A stretch of DNA of 64,000 bases, from the NCBI RefSeq assembly GCF_024362345.1, contig NZ_CP101505.1, positions 2,749,501 to 2,813,500 of the forward strand. The letters are read 5' to 3'. The translations under genes were made by a program, and so were the position numbers. How positions within the stretch are numbered: the stretch's first letter is position 1; each line of letters starts with the position of its first letter. Shown piece after piece: positions 16,512 through 24,580 of the stretch. This stretch comes from Polaribacter dokdonensis. Lineage in GTDB: Bacteria; Bacteroidota; Bacteroidia; Flavobacteriales; Flavobacteriaceae. The notes under the pieces were generated by a model that had not been told where the DNA came from, ran no database searches, and saw nothing but the letters and a program-made list of their open reading frames with translations.

Positions 16512-17537
16512 TTACGCTACTTTTTTTAAATTTTTTTTAAAACTATTTGGAGTTATGTTATATTTCTCTTTAAAAATTTTAGAAAAATAACTTCTACTAC
16601 TAAACCCAATACTGTAAACAATTTGAGAGATATTTAGGTCTGAGTTTTTAAGCATTTCTCTAGCGCTTTCTAATCGTATATGTCTTATATACTCTGTAAC
16701 TGTTCTCTTATAAAAGTATTTAAACCCTTCTTGTAATTTAGCTTGTGTTAAACCAGATTTAAATGATAATTGGTTTAATGAATATTCCTTTGCAGGATTT
16801 TTTAAAATATCATTTCCAATTTTTCTTATTATTTTTAAATCGCTCTTATTAATACCTTCAGGTAATTTAGTTCCAGATAAAATTCTGTTATGTTGCTGAA
16901 TGTGCATAGATAAAATCTCATAAATTCTAGCTTCAATTTTCAGAATTCTTAACATTCCTTTTGCTTTAATCTTATGCATACCATTTATAAGATCTGCCAT
17001 TTTAAGATTTAAAGTTCCATAACTAGAAAATCTATTTTCATGATCAGTATCAACAAAAACTTCATAAAGTTTAGAATTTAATGTAGAAACATTTGTAGTT
17101 CTCTTCTTTAAGAAATGTTTTCTAACAATTTGAATGATGTTAACCTCCAGTTTTTCATCCTTTGGAAAAATAATATCATTATAACCTCCATCTTTATTGG
17201 TGAAAATTAAAGACTGAAATTGCCCAACTTCTTTTATGGTATTATGAATTCCGAATTTATGTTTTAGACTTCCCAAAGAAGGGTATATAAAACGAATAGG
17301 ATTAAAATCTTCTTGAGACTCTACATGTAAAAAAAGTTCTTTATGAAATTTAATACTAAAATCTAATAAATTTACACCCCAATCAAAAGGGATATATCTA
17401 ATTGTGCCAATTGCATTTTCGTTGTTAATAGTAAGTACAAACTCGCTCCATTGTTCAGTGACTTCACCACCAATTTCTTTTTGTAATTGATCTAAAAAGT
17501 CTTTAGGACTATCAGCATTAATTTCAATATTTATCAT
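16512..17537 (-). CDS. AraC family transcriptional regulator, candidate controller of the stress island
   Basis: A 341-aa regulator. The last 100 residues are a canonical AraC double helix-turn-helix, with YSLNQLSFKSGLTQAKLQ as the first helix pair and the second around LNISQIVYSIGFSSRSYFSK, followed by ITPNSFKK. The N-terminal 230 residues resemble the ligand/signal domain of PchR-type regulators in Bacteroidetes but no ligand is evident. It is divergent from the hemerythrin gene, and the 161-bp spacer holds one of the two-repeat promoters. Its position inside the set of genes carrying these promoters makes it the best candidate activator. This is inference. Confidence 0.88.
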   Translation of the reverse strand: MINIEINADSPKDFLDQLQKEIGGEVTEQWSEFVLTINNENAIGTIRYIPFDWGVNLLDFSIKFHKELFLHVESQEDFNPIRFIYPSLGSLKHKFGIHNTIKEVGQFQSLIFTNKDGGYNDIIFPKDEKLEVNIIQIVRKHFLKKRTTNVSTLNSKLYEVFVDTDHENRFSSYGTLNLKMADLINGMHKIKAKGMLRILKIEARIYEILSMHIQQHNRILSGTKLPEGINKSDLKIIRKIGNDILKNPAKEYSLNQLSFKSGLTQAKLQEGFKYFYKRTVTEYIRHIRLESAREMLKNSDLNISQIVYSIGFSSRSYFSKIFKEKYNITPNSFKKNLKKVA

Positions 17538-17619
17538 AATATAATTGTATTATTTAGCTAATAATTAACGAAAAACGAATATCGGTAAAGGTAGCTTAAA
17601 AATATATACGCAAGCCTGA

Positions 17620-17677
17620 TTAGATTAATCTTAAGTTGAAATGAGTTAATAATACCTTCCGTTTAAAATTATTTTTG
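17620..17677 (+). promoter_or_regulatory. Two-repeat activator promoter of hemerythrin-topIB (member D)
   Basis: A weak distal element TTAGATTAAT starts at 17620. The proximal element ATGAGTTAAT starts at 17641, 21 bp on. The -7 box TATTTTTG starts at 17670, 29 bp further. The in-frame TTG at 17675 is part of this -7 box, so it cannot serve as a start codon for the downstream gene. Confidence 0.68.
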
Positions 17678-17698
17678 ATTAAATCAATAAAAAATTCT

Positions 17699-18133
17699 AT
17701 GAACATTTTTGAGCAAATAAGAAAAGATCATGATACTCAAAGAGATCTTTTAGACAAGTTAGTAAAGACATCTGGTGATACAGAAAAAAGAAATGAAATT
17801 TACACATGTTTAAAGAAGGAGTTAGAGATACATGCAGATGCAGAAGAAAGGCATTTTTACAAACCTTTAATTAGTAATGATATGATGCAAGAAAAAGCCA
17901 GACATGGTATTGCAGAACATCATGAAATAGATGAATTGATAGAGCAATTAGATGAAACAGATTACGATTCTTCTGCTTGGTTAAAAATTGCCAAACAACT
18001 AAAAGAAAAGGTAGAGCATCATTTAGAAGATGAAGAGCATAAGTTTTTTCAATTGGCAGGTAAGGTTTTTACAGAAAAAGAGAAAACTTCTTTAGCTAAA
18101 GAATATACCAATTATATGGAGCAAAATCTATAA
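17699..18133 (+). CDS. Hemerythrin-like (HHE) cation-binding protein
   Basis: A 144-aa four-helix protein. The His and Glu residues expected to hold a di-iron centre are present: RKDHD in helix 1, EIHADAEERHFY in helix 2, IAEHHEIDELI in helix 3 and EHHLEDEEHKFF in helix 4. Such proteins bind O2 or NO or store iron, and are often stress-induced. The ATG at 17699 is chosen because the more upstream TTG lies inside the promoter. The topoisomerase gene starts 4 bp after its stop, in one operon. Confidence 0.88.
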   Translation: MNIFEQIRKDHDTQRDLLDKLVKTSGDTEKRNEIYTCLKKELEIHADAEERHFYKPLISNDMMQEKARHGIAEHHEIDELIEQLDETDYDSSAWLKIAKQLKEKVEHHLEDEEHKFFQLAGKVFTEKEKTSLAKEYTNYMEQNL

Positions 18134-18137
18134 TATT

Positions 18138-19223
18138 ATGATGAAGGTAATAGATAAATCGATTGTAAAAAGCATATTAACCAAGCCAGAAGATTCTTTG
18201 AGTTATTTTGATTTGGTTTATGTAAATGATTTCAATTTATCTATTAGCCGAATTAAAAAAGGAGAAACATTTAGTTATCAAAAAGGCAAAACGTTTGTTT
18301 CCGATAAAAACATATTAAATAGAATAGAAACGTTGGTGATACCTCCAATGTGGAAAAAAGTGCGCATTTCTGATTTAGATAATGGTCATTTACAAGCTGT
18401 AGGCAGAGATGCTAAAGGTAGAAAACAATACAGATATCACCCAAAATGGAATGCTGTTAGAAATAAAACCAAGTTTGTTAAGATGATAGATTTTGGAAAG
18501 AATCTACCGAAAATAAGAGCAAGAGTTACAAGTGATTTAAATCAGAAAAATTGGACGAAAACCAAAGTCCTAGCATTAATTGTTAAGTTATTAGAAGAAA
18601 CTCATATTAGAATTGGTAACACCCAATATGCAAAGCGTAATAAAACCTATGGCATTACTACATTAAGAACAAGGCACATTAATAAAGAAAATAATAAAAT
18701 TAGATTCGAGTTTGTTGGCAAAAGAGGCAAAGAACATAAGATTACTTTAAGAAATAAAAAATTGATAAAACTGGTGAATCAGTGTCAAGAAATTCCTGGT
18801 TGGAAATTGTTTCAATATTATGATGAAGATGGTGTGAAGAAAGAAATTGACAGCAGTTCAGTTAATGACTACATACATGCTATTAGTGGTGAATTATTTA
18901 CAGCTAAAGATTTTAGAACCTGGTCAGCTTCACTAATTAGTTTTAATACGTTGATGGATTTTGGTATTGAGCATGATGATAATCAAAATAAAAAAAACAG
19001 ATTATCTGCCATAGATATTACAGCTAAGGAGTTAGGGAATACCAGAAATGTATCTCGCAAATATTACATCCATCCTCATATATTAAAAACATATGAAGAT
19101 TCTACAATTGATAAATATTTTCAGAAGGCTGAAAACGATGAGAATACTTATGCTCATTTTTCACATTCAGAAAATGCACTTATGGCTTTGTTAGAAGATT
19201 ATAGTCCTGTTATAAATATGTAA
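18138..19223 (+). CDS. DNA topoisomerase IB (poxvirus/bacterial type)
   Basis: A 361-aa single-chain topoisomerase that relaxes supercoils through a 3'-phosphotyrosine intermediate. It has the N-terminal DNA clamp (RIETLVIPPMWKKVRIS, GRDAKGRKQYRYHPKW) and the catalytic domain (RIGNTQYAKRNKTYGITTL, KDFRTWSAS). The probable active-site Tyr lies in NVSRKYYIHP. Bacterial TopIB is non-essential and patchily distributed, and in alphaproteobacteria it often belongs to the general stress regulon. The operon with a hemerythrin and the two-repeat promoter suggests the same here. ATG at 18138 or 18141 would both work. Confidence 0.93.
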   Translation: MMKVIDKSIVKSILTKPEDSLSYFDLVYVNDFNLSISRIKKGETFSYQKGKTFVSDKNILNRIETLVIPPMWKKVRISDLDNGHLQAVGRDAKGRKQYRYHPKWNAVRNKTKFVKMIDFGKNLPKIRARVTSDLNQKNWTKTKVLALIVKLLEETHIRIGNTQYAKRNKTYGITTLRTRHINKENNKIRFEFVGKRGKEHKITLRNKKLIKLVNQCQEIPGWKLFQYYDEDGVKKEIDSSSVNDYIHAISGELFTAKDFRTWSASLISFNTLMDFGIEHDDNQNKKNRLSAIDITAKELGNTRNVSRKYYIHPHILKTYEDSTIDKYFQKAENDENTYAHFSHSENALMALLEDYSPVINM

Positions 19224-19233
19224 CTAAAATCAT

Positions 19234-19291
19234 ATGAGTCAAGGTCAATTTCATTTGAACAAAGACAAACCTTCTAAAGCCTATATCTTTG
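19234..19291 (+). promoter_or_regulatory. Two-repeat activator promoter of the second DUF2383 gene (member B)
   Basis: A distal element ATGAGTCAAGG starts at 19234. A proximal element TTGAACAAAGACAAAC starts at 19255, 21 bp on. The -7 box TATCTTTG starts at 19284, 29 bp on. The -7 context TATATCTTTGTAGTGT differs by one base from member A. Confidence 0.75.
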
Positions 19292-19383
19292 TAGTGTAAG
19301 AAAAAGAAAGCAAAAAATTGCTAGATGTTAAATGTTTCACATCTATAAAATAAATGAAGCAATCACGTAAAAATTTAAATGAG

Positions 19384-19833
19384 ATGAGTACTTATACAGA
19401 AGAAGTTGGAAAAAAATTAAACGGATTATTAGAAAGAACATATGATGCTGAAAAAGGTTTTAAAAACGCAGCAGAAAATATTAGTAACCCAGCATTAAAG
19501 AATTATTTTAATTCAAAGGCCAAAGAAAGATATAATTTTGGGCATGAGTTAAAAGACGAAATTAAATCATTTAATCAAGAAATTGATAAAGGTGGTAGTT
19601 TAACAGGAACTGCACACAGAGCATGGATGGATATTAAAGCATTATTGTCTTTAGATAATGAAGAATCTATGTTAGAAGAATCTATTAGAGGAGAAAAAAC
19701 TGCTATTGCTGATTATGATGAAGTTTTAAATGAAACTACATTACCAAGTAGTACAAAAACAGTGTTAGAAGCACAGAAAAATAAAATCCAAACAGGATTG
19801 GAAAATATTAAGTCTTTAGAGGATATACACTAG
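19384..19833 (+). CDS. PA2169-like four-helix ferritin-like protein (DUF2383), second copy
   Basis: A protein of about 149 aa and a paralogue of the gene at 4546-4992. Shared blocks are YDAEKGFKNAAENI, LTGTAHRAWMDIKALLS and the Glu-rich EESMLEESIRGEKTAIADYD. The start at 19384 (MSTYTEEVGKKLN) aligns with the paralogue's start. An in-frame ATG at 19354 would add ten residues and is the alternative. The family is a stress-associated helical bundle of unknown function. It has its own two-repeat promoter and terminator. Confidence 0.86.
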   Translation: MSTYTEEVGKKLNGLLERTYDAEKGFKNAAENISNPALKNYFNSKAKERYNFGHELKDEIKSFNQEIDKGGSLTGTAHRAWMDIKALLSLDNEESMLEESIRGEKTAIADYDEVLNETTLPSSTKTVLEAQKNKIQTGLENIKSLEDIH

Positions 19834-19858
19834 AGATTTAAGGTTGGTTGATTGATTT

Positions 19859-19885
19859 AGGTTGTCTGAAAAGACAACCTTTTTC
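19859..19885 (+). terminator. Terminator of the second DUF2383 gene
   Basis: A 9-bp stem (AGGTTGTCT/AGACAACCT) with a GAAA tetraloop is followed by T5. The 12-mer GGTTGGTTGATT precedes it at 19842, as it does before the terminator at 16475. Confidence 0.88.
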
Positions 19886-19905
19886 TATTTTAAAAACCTA
19901 CTTAA

Positions 19906-19963
19906 TTGAGTTAAGATTAACTTTGTAAGAGTTAATAACCTCTTTAGAAAAGAGTTAATTTTA
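19906..19963 (+). promoter_or_regulatory. Two-repeat activator promoter of the DUF1328 gene (member C)
   Basis: A distal repeat TTGAGTTAAGATT starts at 19906, the same 13-mer as in member A. A proximal repeat AAGAGTTAAT starts at 19927, 21 bp on. A -7-like TAATTTTA starts at 19956, 29 bp further; its last base differs from the consensus. A third GAGTTAA at 19952 overlaps the -7 box. Confidence 0.68.
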
Positions 19964-20020
19964 CTGTAAGAGAGATAGTTATAGCAACTATTTAAATATT
20001 AACTAAAAAAACTTTAAATT

Positions 20021-20182
20021 ATGTTACGTTGGGCAATCATTTTTATAATAATCGCATTAATTGCTGGAGTTTTAGGCTTTGGTGGAATAGCAGGTGCTGC
20101 AGCTGGAATAGCTAAAATAGTATTTGTTGTGTTTATTATTTTATTCTTAATATCATTAATTACTGGAAGAAAGAAAGTATAA
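20021..20182 (+). CDS. DUF1328 (YtjA-like) small membrane protein
   Basis: A 53-aa protein starting [20 protein letters not shown], then [20 protein letters not shown] and a short basic tail RKKV. This is the DUF1328/YtjA pattern: two hydrophobic segments joined by a Gly/Ala-rich turn. The family is small, inner-membrane and common in stress regulons, with no known biochemical role. It has its own two-repeat promoter and a strong terminator. Confidence 0.9.
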   Translation: MLRWAIIFIIIALIAGVLGFGGIAGAAAGIAKIVFVVFIILFLISLITGRKKV

Positions 20183-20210
20183 ATATATATATAGAGAAAA
20201 AGAAAAAGTA

Positions 20211-20246
20211 AAACTACTTAATCTGATAGATTAAGTAGTTTTTTTT
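20211..20246. terminator. Bidirectional terminator between the DUF1328 and App1 genes
   Basis: A perfect 14-bp stem (AAACTACTTAATCT/AGATTAAGTAGTTT) with a 3-nt loop is followed by T-runs. It reaches the App1 stop codon and serves both convergent genes. Confidence 0.88.
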
Positions 20247-21246
20247 ATGCAATAAAGTTATGCTTCTTAGCATGTGCAATTGCTTCATTACTGTTGTCTA
20301 ATAGTAAAAAAGCAGTATCTGTGTAGTTTTTAACTAAGTCTTTTATTCTTTGATTATTTTGATCTTTACCAACACTTCTTACATAAATCGCTTTAATTCT
20401 GTTAGGAAATTGAGTTACAGTTTCCATATAAATATCAGCATCATGTTCACCTGCATCACCAATTAAAATAAAAGGCATGTCTGTATAAGTTTTAAGGATA
20501 TTTATGATTTCTTTTTGTTTCTGAGGTTTATCATTTTTCTTTTTGGAAAACATATTTCTCATAGTTCTTAGTAAAATAGCGCCTTTAGGAAAGTTGTTTT
20601 TATTCAAGAAGTATTCTAAATATCGATACATGTTCCATGGACTATGGCTTACATAAAAAAACGGATTTGCATTATCACCCGATTTTCCTGCATGCAGCAA
20701 AGTGTATAAGTTAGAGGAACCTTCTAATGCCTTTCTATTGTAGGGTGATTTAAATAACGTATTAATTAATAATTTCCATTTTAATTTAGATACGACTCCT
20801 GTATGTAAAATGGTGTCATCAATATCACTAATTACACCAAATTCGGCTTTTTTAGAAGGTATTAAAACTTCTCCTTCAAAATTATTATTGTTATTAATTT
20901 TTTGTTTAATAGCAGAATCTGTAAAAGAGATGCTGTACTTAAGCCATCCTTCTGAAGTGGTTAGCTTGTTTAAGTTTTCAATCTTTTCATCCACCAGAAA
21001 ATACCCATCTTTGTCAGTTTTTGTTTTAATTTCTTGATGATTTGGTAAAGTTATAGTAAGTGTTGTGTTTTTTATTTCATCGCTCTCAAAGCGTTTATAA
21101 GAATTGACTAATAATCCAAAAACATTTTTTCTGTCTAGAGATATATTTTCATCTTCTAAAGCTCTTCCTCTAGCATAAAAATGATTATGAGTTCCATAGC
21201 TTTGAAACACTATAATTTGTAATGGATCTTTGGTGAAAATTGACAT
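20245..21246 (-). CDS. App1-type phosphatidate phosphatase family protein (DUF2183)
   Basis: A 333-aa protein. The HAD-type phosphatase motif DIDDTILHTGV (DxDxT) sits near residue 140, and the later motifs FYVSHSPWNMYRYLEYF and FILIGDAGEHDADIY complete the conserved App1 catalytic domain. The first 110 residues form a beta-rich domain. Yeast App1 dephosphorylates phosphatidic acid; bacterial members are uncharacterised. The gene closes the stress-like island. A TTGAGTTAA on its strand at 21315 hints that it may belong to the same regulon, but with an off-by-one spacing. Confidence 0.86.
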   Translation of the reverse strand: MSIFTKDPLQIIVFQSYGTHNHFYARGRALEDENISLDRKNVFGLLVNSYKRFESDEIKNTTLTITLPNHQEIKTKTDKDGYFLVDEKIENLNKLTTSEGWLKYSISFTDSAIKQKINNNNNFEGEVLIPSKKAEFGVISDIDDTILHTGVVSKLKWKLLINTLFKSPYNRKALEGSSNLYTLLHAGKSGDNANPFFYVSHSPWNMYRYLEYFLNKNNFPKGAILLRTMRNMFSKKKNDKPQKQKEIINILKTYTDMPFILIGDAGEHDADIYMETVTQFPNRIKAIYVRSVGKDQNNQRIKDLVKNYTDTAFLLLDNSNEAIAHAKKHNFIA

Positions 21247-21276
21247 TTTTTTGTTTTAAAGGTACATATACTGCAT

Positions 21277-21308
21277 AAAAAAAGCCACATCTAAATGTGG
21301 CTTTTTTT
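21277..21308. terminator. Terminator downstream of hppA
   Basis: A stem AAAAGCCACAT/ATGTGGCTTTT with a 4-nt loop is flanked by A7 and T7, so it works on both strands. It follows the hppA stop by about 20 bp and lies in the upstream region of the App1 gene. Confidence 0.85.
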
Positions 21309-21326
21309 AACTCAAATACGCAAGAA

Positions 21327-23762
21327 TTAGTCTTTATCGTTAATGATAATTTTTACTTCTTTCGTTTTTGTTTCTTTATTTTTATTGACATCCATAGAAA
21401 CTATTTTACCAGATTTTTCTGCTTTAGCTTCAATTTCCTCAATTGTACCATTAAATGTTTCTGTTTCAGTAACAGTTTCACCATTTACGGTTTTAGTTGT
21501 AATAATAGTAGCTGCAATTAAATCGTTATTGTTAGTAGCAGTTACTTCTACATTTACTTCACTTTTAATTTCATTTAAATTAGCACCTTCTTCTGAGTGA
21601 CCTCCTAAAATAGGCGCAATTACTAAACCAATTAAACAAGTTAATTTAATTAAAATGTTCATTGATGGACCAGAAGTGTCTTTAAAAGGATCTCCTACAG
21701 TATCTCCAGTCACTGCTGCTTTGTGAGCATCTGAACCTTTGTAAGTCATTTCACCATTAATTTCTACACCAGCCTCAAAAGATTTTTTAGCATTATCCCA
21801 AGCACCACCAGCATTGTTTTGAAAGATAGCCCATAATACACCAGAAACAGTAACACCAGCCATATAACCACCTAACATTTCTGCGATAGCTAACTTATCC
21901 ATACCAAAAGCTAAAGGAGCAAATGCTATAATTAAAGGAAAGCCGATAGTTAATAAACCTGGTAACATCATTTCTTTTAACGATGCTTGTGTAGAGATTG
22001 CTACACATTTATCATATTCAGGTTTACCTGTTCCTTCCATAATTCCAGGAATATCTCTAAACTGTCTTCTTACTTCTTGTACCATTTCCATAGCAGCTTT
22101 ACCAACAGCGTTCATTGCTAAAGCAGAAAATACTACAGGTACCATTCCTCCAACAAATAACATAGCTAAAACAGGAGCTTTAAAGATGTTGATTCCGTCA
22201 ATTCCTGTAAAAGTTACATAAGCAGCAAATAGAGCCAAAGATGTTAAAGCAGCAGAAGCAATAGCAAAACCTTTACCTGTTGCAGCAGTTGTATTACCTA
22301 CAGAATCTAAAATATCTGTACGTTCTCTTACAATTGGTTCTTGCTCACTCATTTCTGCGATACCACCTGCATTGTCAGAAATTGGTCCAAATGCATCAAT
22401 TGCTAATTGCATAGCAGTTGTTGCCATCATTGCAGAAGCTGCAAGTGCAACACCATAAAAACCAGCAAAAGCATAAGAAGCCCAAATTGCACCTGCAAAT
22501 AATAATACCGATGGAAAAGTAGAAATCATACCAGTGGCTAAACCTGCAATAATATTTGTTCCTGCTCCTGTACTAGATTGTTGAACTATTTTTAAAATTG
22601 GAGATTTACCTAGACCTGTATAATATTCTGTTACAGATGATATTACAGCACCAACAACTAAACCAACTAAAGTAGCTGCAAATACTCTCATTGATGATAT
22701 TTCTTGTAAACCTTCTCCAAAGAATTCCATTTGCATGGTTTCTGGTAACATCCACGTTACAAGACCATAACATGATAAACCTACTAATACAATAGATGTC
22801 CAGTTACCTTTATTTAATGCACCCATTACTTGTGCTTCTTTAGCATCATTAGAATTAATTTTTACTAACATTGTTCCAATAATAGAAATTATAATTCCTG
22901 CTCCAGCAATTGCCATTGGTAATAAAATTGGACCAATTCCACCAAAATTATCGGTAATTGCACCACCCATATCTTTAATTACATAATTTCCTAAAACCAT
23001 TGCAGCTAAAACTGTAGCAACATAAGAACCAAACAAATCTGCTCCCATACCTGCAACATCTCCTACATTGTCACCAACATTATCTGCAATTGTAGCAGGG
23101 TTTCTTGGGTCATCTTCAGGAATACCAGCCTCAACTTTACCAACTAAATCTGCTCCAACATCTGCTGCTTTTGTGTAGATACCTCCACCAACTCTAGCAA
23201 AAAGAGCAATAGATTCTGCACCTAAAGAAAAACCAGCTAAAGTTTCTAAAACTACAGTCATATCCATAGTATTTGTCCATGTGCTATCCATAAAGAAATA
23301 AAAGAAAAATATAAAGAATGCAGTTAAACCTAAAACTGCTAAACCAGCAACTCCTAAGCCCATAACTGTACCACCACCAAAAGATATTTTTAGTGCATTT
23401 GGTAAACTTGTTCTTGCTGCTTGTGTAGTTCTTACATTAGTTTTGGTTGCAATTTTCATTCCGATATTACCTGCGAATGCAGAGAATATAGCACCAAAAA
23501 TAAAGGCTACAACAATTAAAATATGTGTAGTTGGTACTATAAAAGAAACAGCTGCTAGAGCTAAACTTACAACAAATACAAAGATGGCTAATAGTTTATA
23601 TTCAGCACTTAAGAATGCTAAAGCTCCTTCATAAATGTAATCTGAAATTTCTTTCATTTTACCATCACCTGCATCTTGTTTCATTACCCAAGATTGTTTA
23701 ATCCACATGTAGATTAAACCTAAAATAGCCATTACAATTGGCATCCAAATCATTAATTCCAT
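21327..23762 (-). CDS. hppA: Membrane-bound (probably Na+-pumping, K+-dependent) pyrophosphatase
   Basis: An 811-aa integral membrane enzyme with about 16 helices that couples PPi hydrolysis to ion pumping. Motifs include [37 protein letters not shown] and a late [14 protein letters not shown]. The sequence [10 protein letters not shown] near residue 490 has Ala at the position where K+-independent forms have Lys, so it is the K+-dependent subfamily, mostly Na+ pumps. Most homologues end near 700-750 aa. Here about 85 hydrophilic residues follow the last helix ([18 protein letters not shown]). A soluble pyrophosphatase gene lies next upstream. Confidence 0.95.
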   Translation of the reverse strand: MELMIWMPIVMAILGLIYMWIKQSWVMKQDAGDGKMKEISDYIYEGALAFLSAEYKLLAIFVFVVSLALAAVSFIVPTTHILIVVAFIFGAIFSAFAGNIGMKIATKTNVRTTQAARTSLPNALKISFGGGTVMGLGVAGLAVLGLTAFFIFFFYFFMDSTWTNTMDMTVVLETLAGFSLGAESIALFARVGGGIYTKAADVGADLVGKVEAGIPEDDPRNPATIADNVGDNVGDVAGMGADLFGSYVATVLAAMVLGNYVIKDMGGAITDNFGGIGPILLPMAIAGAGIIISIIGTMLVKINSNDAKEAQVMGALNKGNWTSIVLVGLSCYGLVTWMLPETMQMEFFGEGLQEISSMRVFAATLVGLVVGAVISSVTEYYTGLGKSPILKIVQQSSTGAGTNIIAGLATGMISTFPSVLLFAGAIWASYAFAGFYGVALAASAMMATTAMQLAIDAFGPISDNAGGIAEMSEQEPIVRERTDILDSVGNTTAATGKGFAIASAALTSLALFAAYVTFTGIDGINIFKAPVLAMLFVGGMVPVVFSALAMNAVGKAAMEMVQEVRRQFRDIPGIMEGTGKPEYDKCVAISTQASLKEMMLPGLLTIGFPLIIAFAPLAFGMDKLAIAEMLGGYMAGVTVSGVLWAIFQNNAGGAWDNAKKSFEAGVEINGEMTYKGSDAHKAAVTGDTVGDPFKDTSGPSMNILIKLTCLIGLVIAPILGGHSEEGANLNEIKSEVNVEVTATNNNDLIAATIITTKTVNGETVTETETFNGTIEEIEAKAEKSGKIVSMDVNKNKETKTKEVKIIINDKD

Positions 23763-23820
23763 ATAATATTTAAATTTGATTAGTTTAAAACGGTCGCTAA
23801 AATAGGGAAATCAATGTGAT

Positions 23821-23851
23821 AAAAAAAACCACCTTTAATTTAAAGATGGTT
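23821..23851 (-). terminator. Terminator of ppa
   Basis: A 12-bp stem with one G-T wobble (AAACCACCTTTA/TAAAGATGGTTT) is followed on the minus strand by a T7 run. It lies 34 bp after the ppa stop. Confidence 0.7.
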
Positions 23852-23884
23852 TATAATTTATGGTTTATTTTATCAATATGATAA

Positions 23885-24412
23885 TTATATGGTAAAAGTG
23901 CGTTTCTTTTTATGCTCACTATTGTCATAACGTTCAATACACTCGTGGTAAATTCTAATGGCATCTTCTGCATTTCCCCAACCACCTGTATCTACTTTTT
24001 TCTCTTCTAAATCTTTGTATACTTGAAAAAAGTGTTCTATTTCTTTTAGTCTATGTGGGTTAATATCAGAGATATCTCTCTTTTTACTCCATATAGGATC
24101 TGAAACTGGTACACAGATAATTTTTTCATCTGGCCCTTTTTCATCAGTCATATAAAATACTCCAATTGGTCTAACCTCCATAACTACCATTGGGTAAGTT
24201 GGTTGATGACCTAAAACTAAAATATCTAGTGGATCTGAATCTAAAGCTAAAGTTTCTGGAATAAATCCATAATCTCCAGGGTACATCATAGATGAGAATA
24301 ACATTCTATCAAAACGTATTTTATTCAGGGTAAAGTCGTACTCGTATTTATTCCTACTTCCTTTAGGAATCTCAATTAAAACATCAAAAGTTAATGATTT
24401 ATTTTCGCTCAT
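23885..24412 (-). CDS. ppa: Inorganic pyrophosphatase, soluble family I
   Basis: A 175-aa cytosolic enzyme that hydrolyses PPi to two phosphates. It has the family I signatures YPGDYGFIPETL and the metal site DSDPLDILVLG, where the second position is Ser instead of the usual Gly. KEIEHFFQVYKDLE and GWGNAEDA are typical of the C-terminal part. It lies directly before hppA in the same orientation but with a terminator between them, so the two pyrophosphatases are neighbours and not clearly one operon. Confidence 0.95.
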   Translation of the reverse strand: MSENKSLTFDVLIEIPKGSRNKYEYDFTLNKIRFDRMLFSSMMYPGDYGFIPETLALDSDPLDILVLGHQPTYPMVVMEVRPIGVFYMTDEKGPDEKIICVPVSDPIWSKKRDISDINPHRLKEIEHFFQVYKDLEEKKVDTGGWGNAEDAIRIYHECIERYDNSEHKKKRTFTI

Positions 24413-24528
24413 AGTGTTCTTTATTATATAAGTATTATAATATCTGCAAAAGTAGTGAAAGTGCTAGTTTATATGAAGGAATTGCTATGTTAATTTTACG
24501 CAAAGGTTTTCGGTTTTAAGCACAAAAA

Positions 24529-24557
24529 AAACCTTTTTGAAAAAATCAAAAAGGTTT
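24529..24557 (-). terminator. Terminator of pdhB
   Basis: A 12-bp stem (AAACCTTTTTGA/TCAAAAAGGTTT) with an A5 loop, followed on the minus strand by T8, lies 24 bp past the pdhB stop. Confidence 0.82.
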
Positions 24558-24580
24558 AAATACTTATAAGCTAGTTAAAA

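Noticed and set aside
17675..17698. Upstream TTG start of the hemerythrin gene, adding eight codons
   Set aside because: The TTG is the end of a perfect TATTTTTG -7 box at the conserved distance from the repeats, and homology starts at the ATG at 17699.
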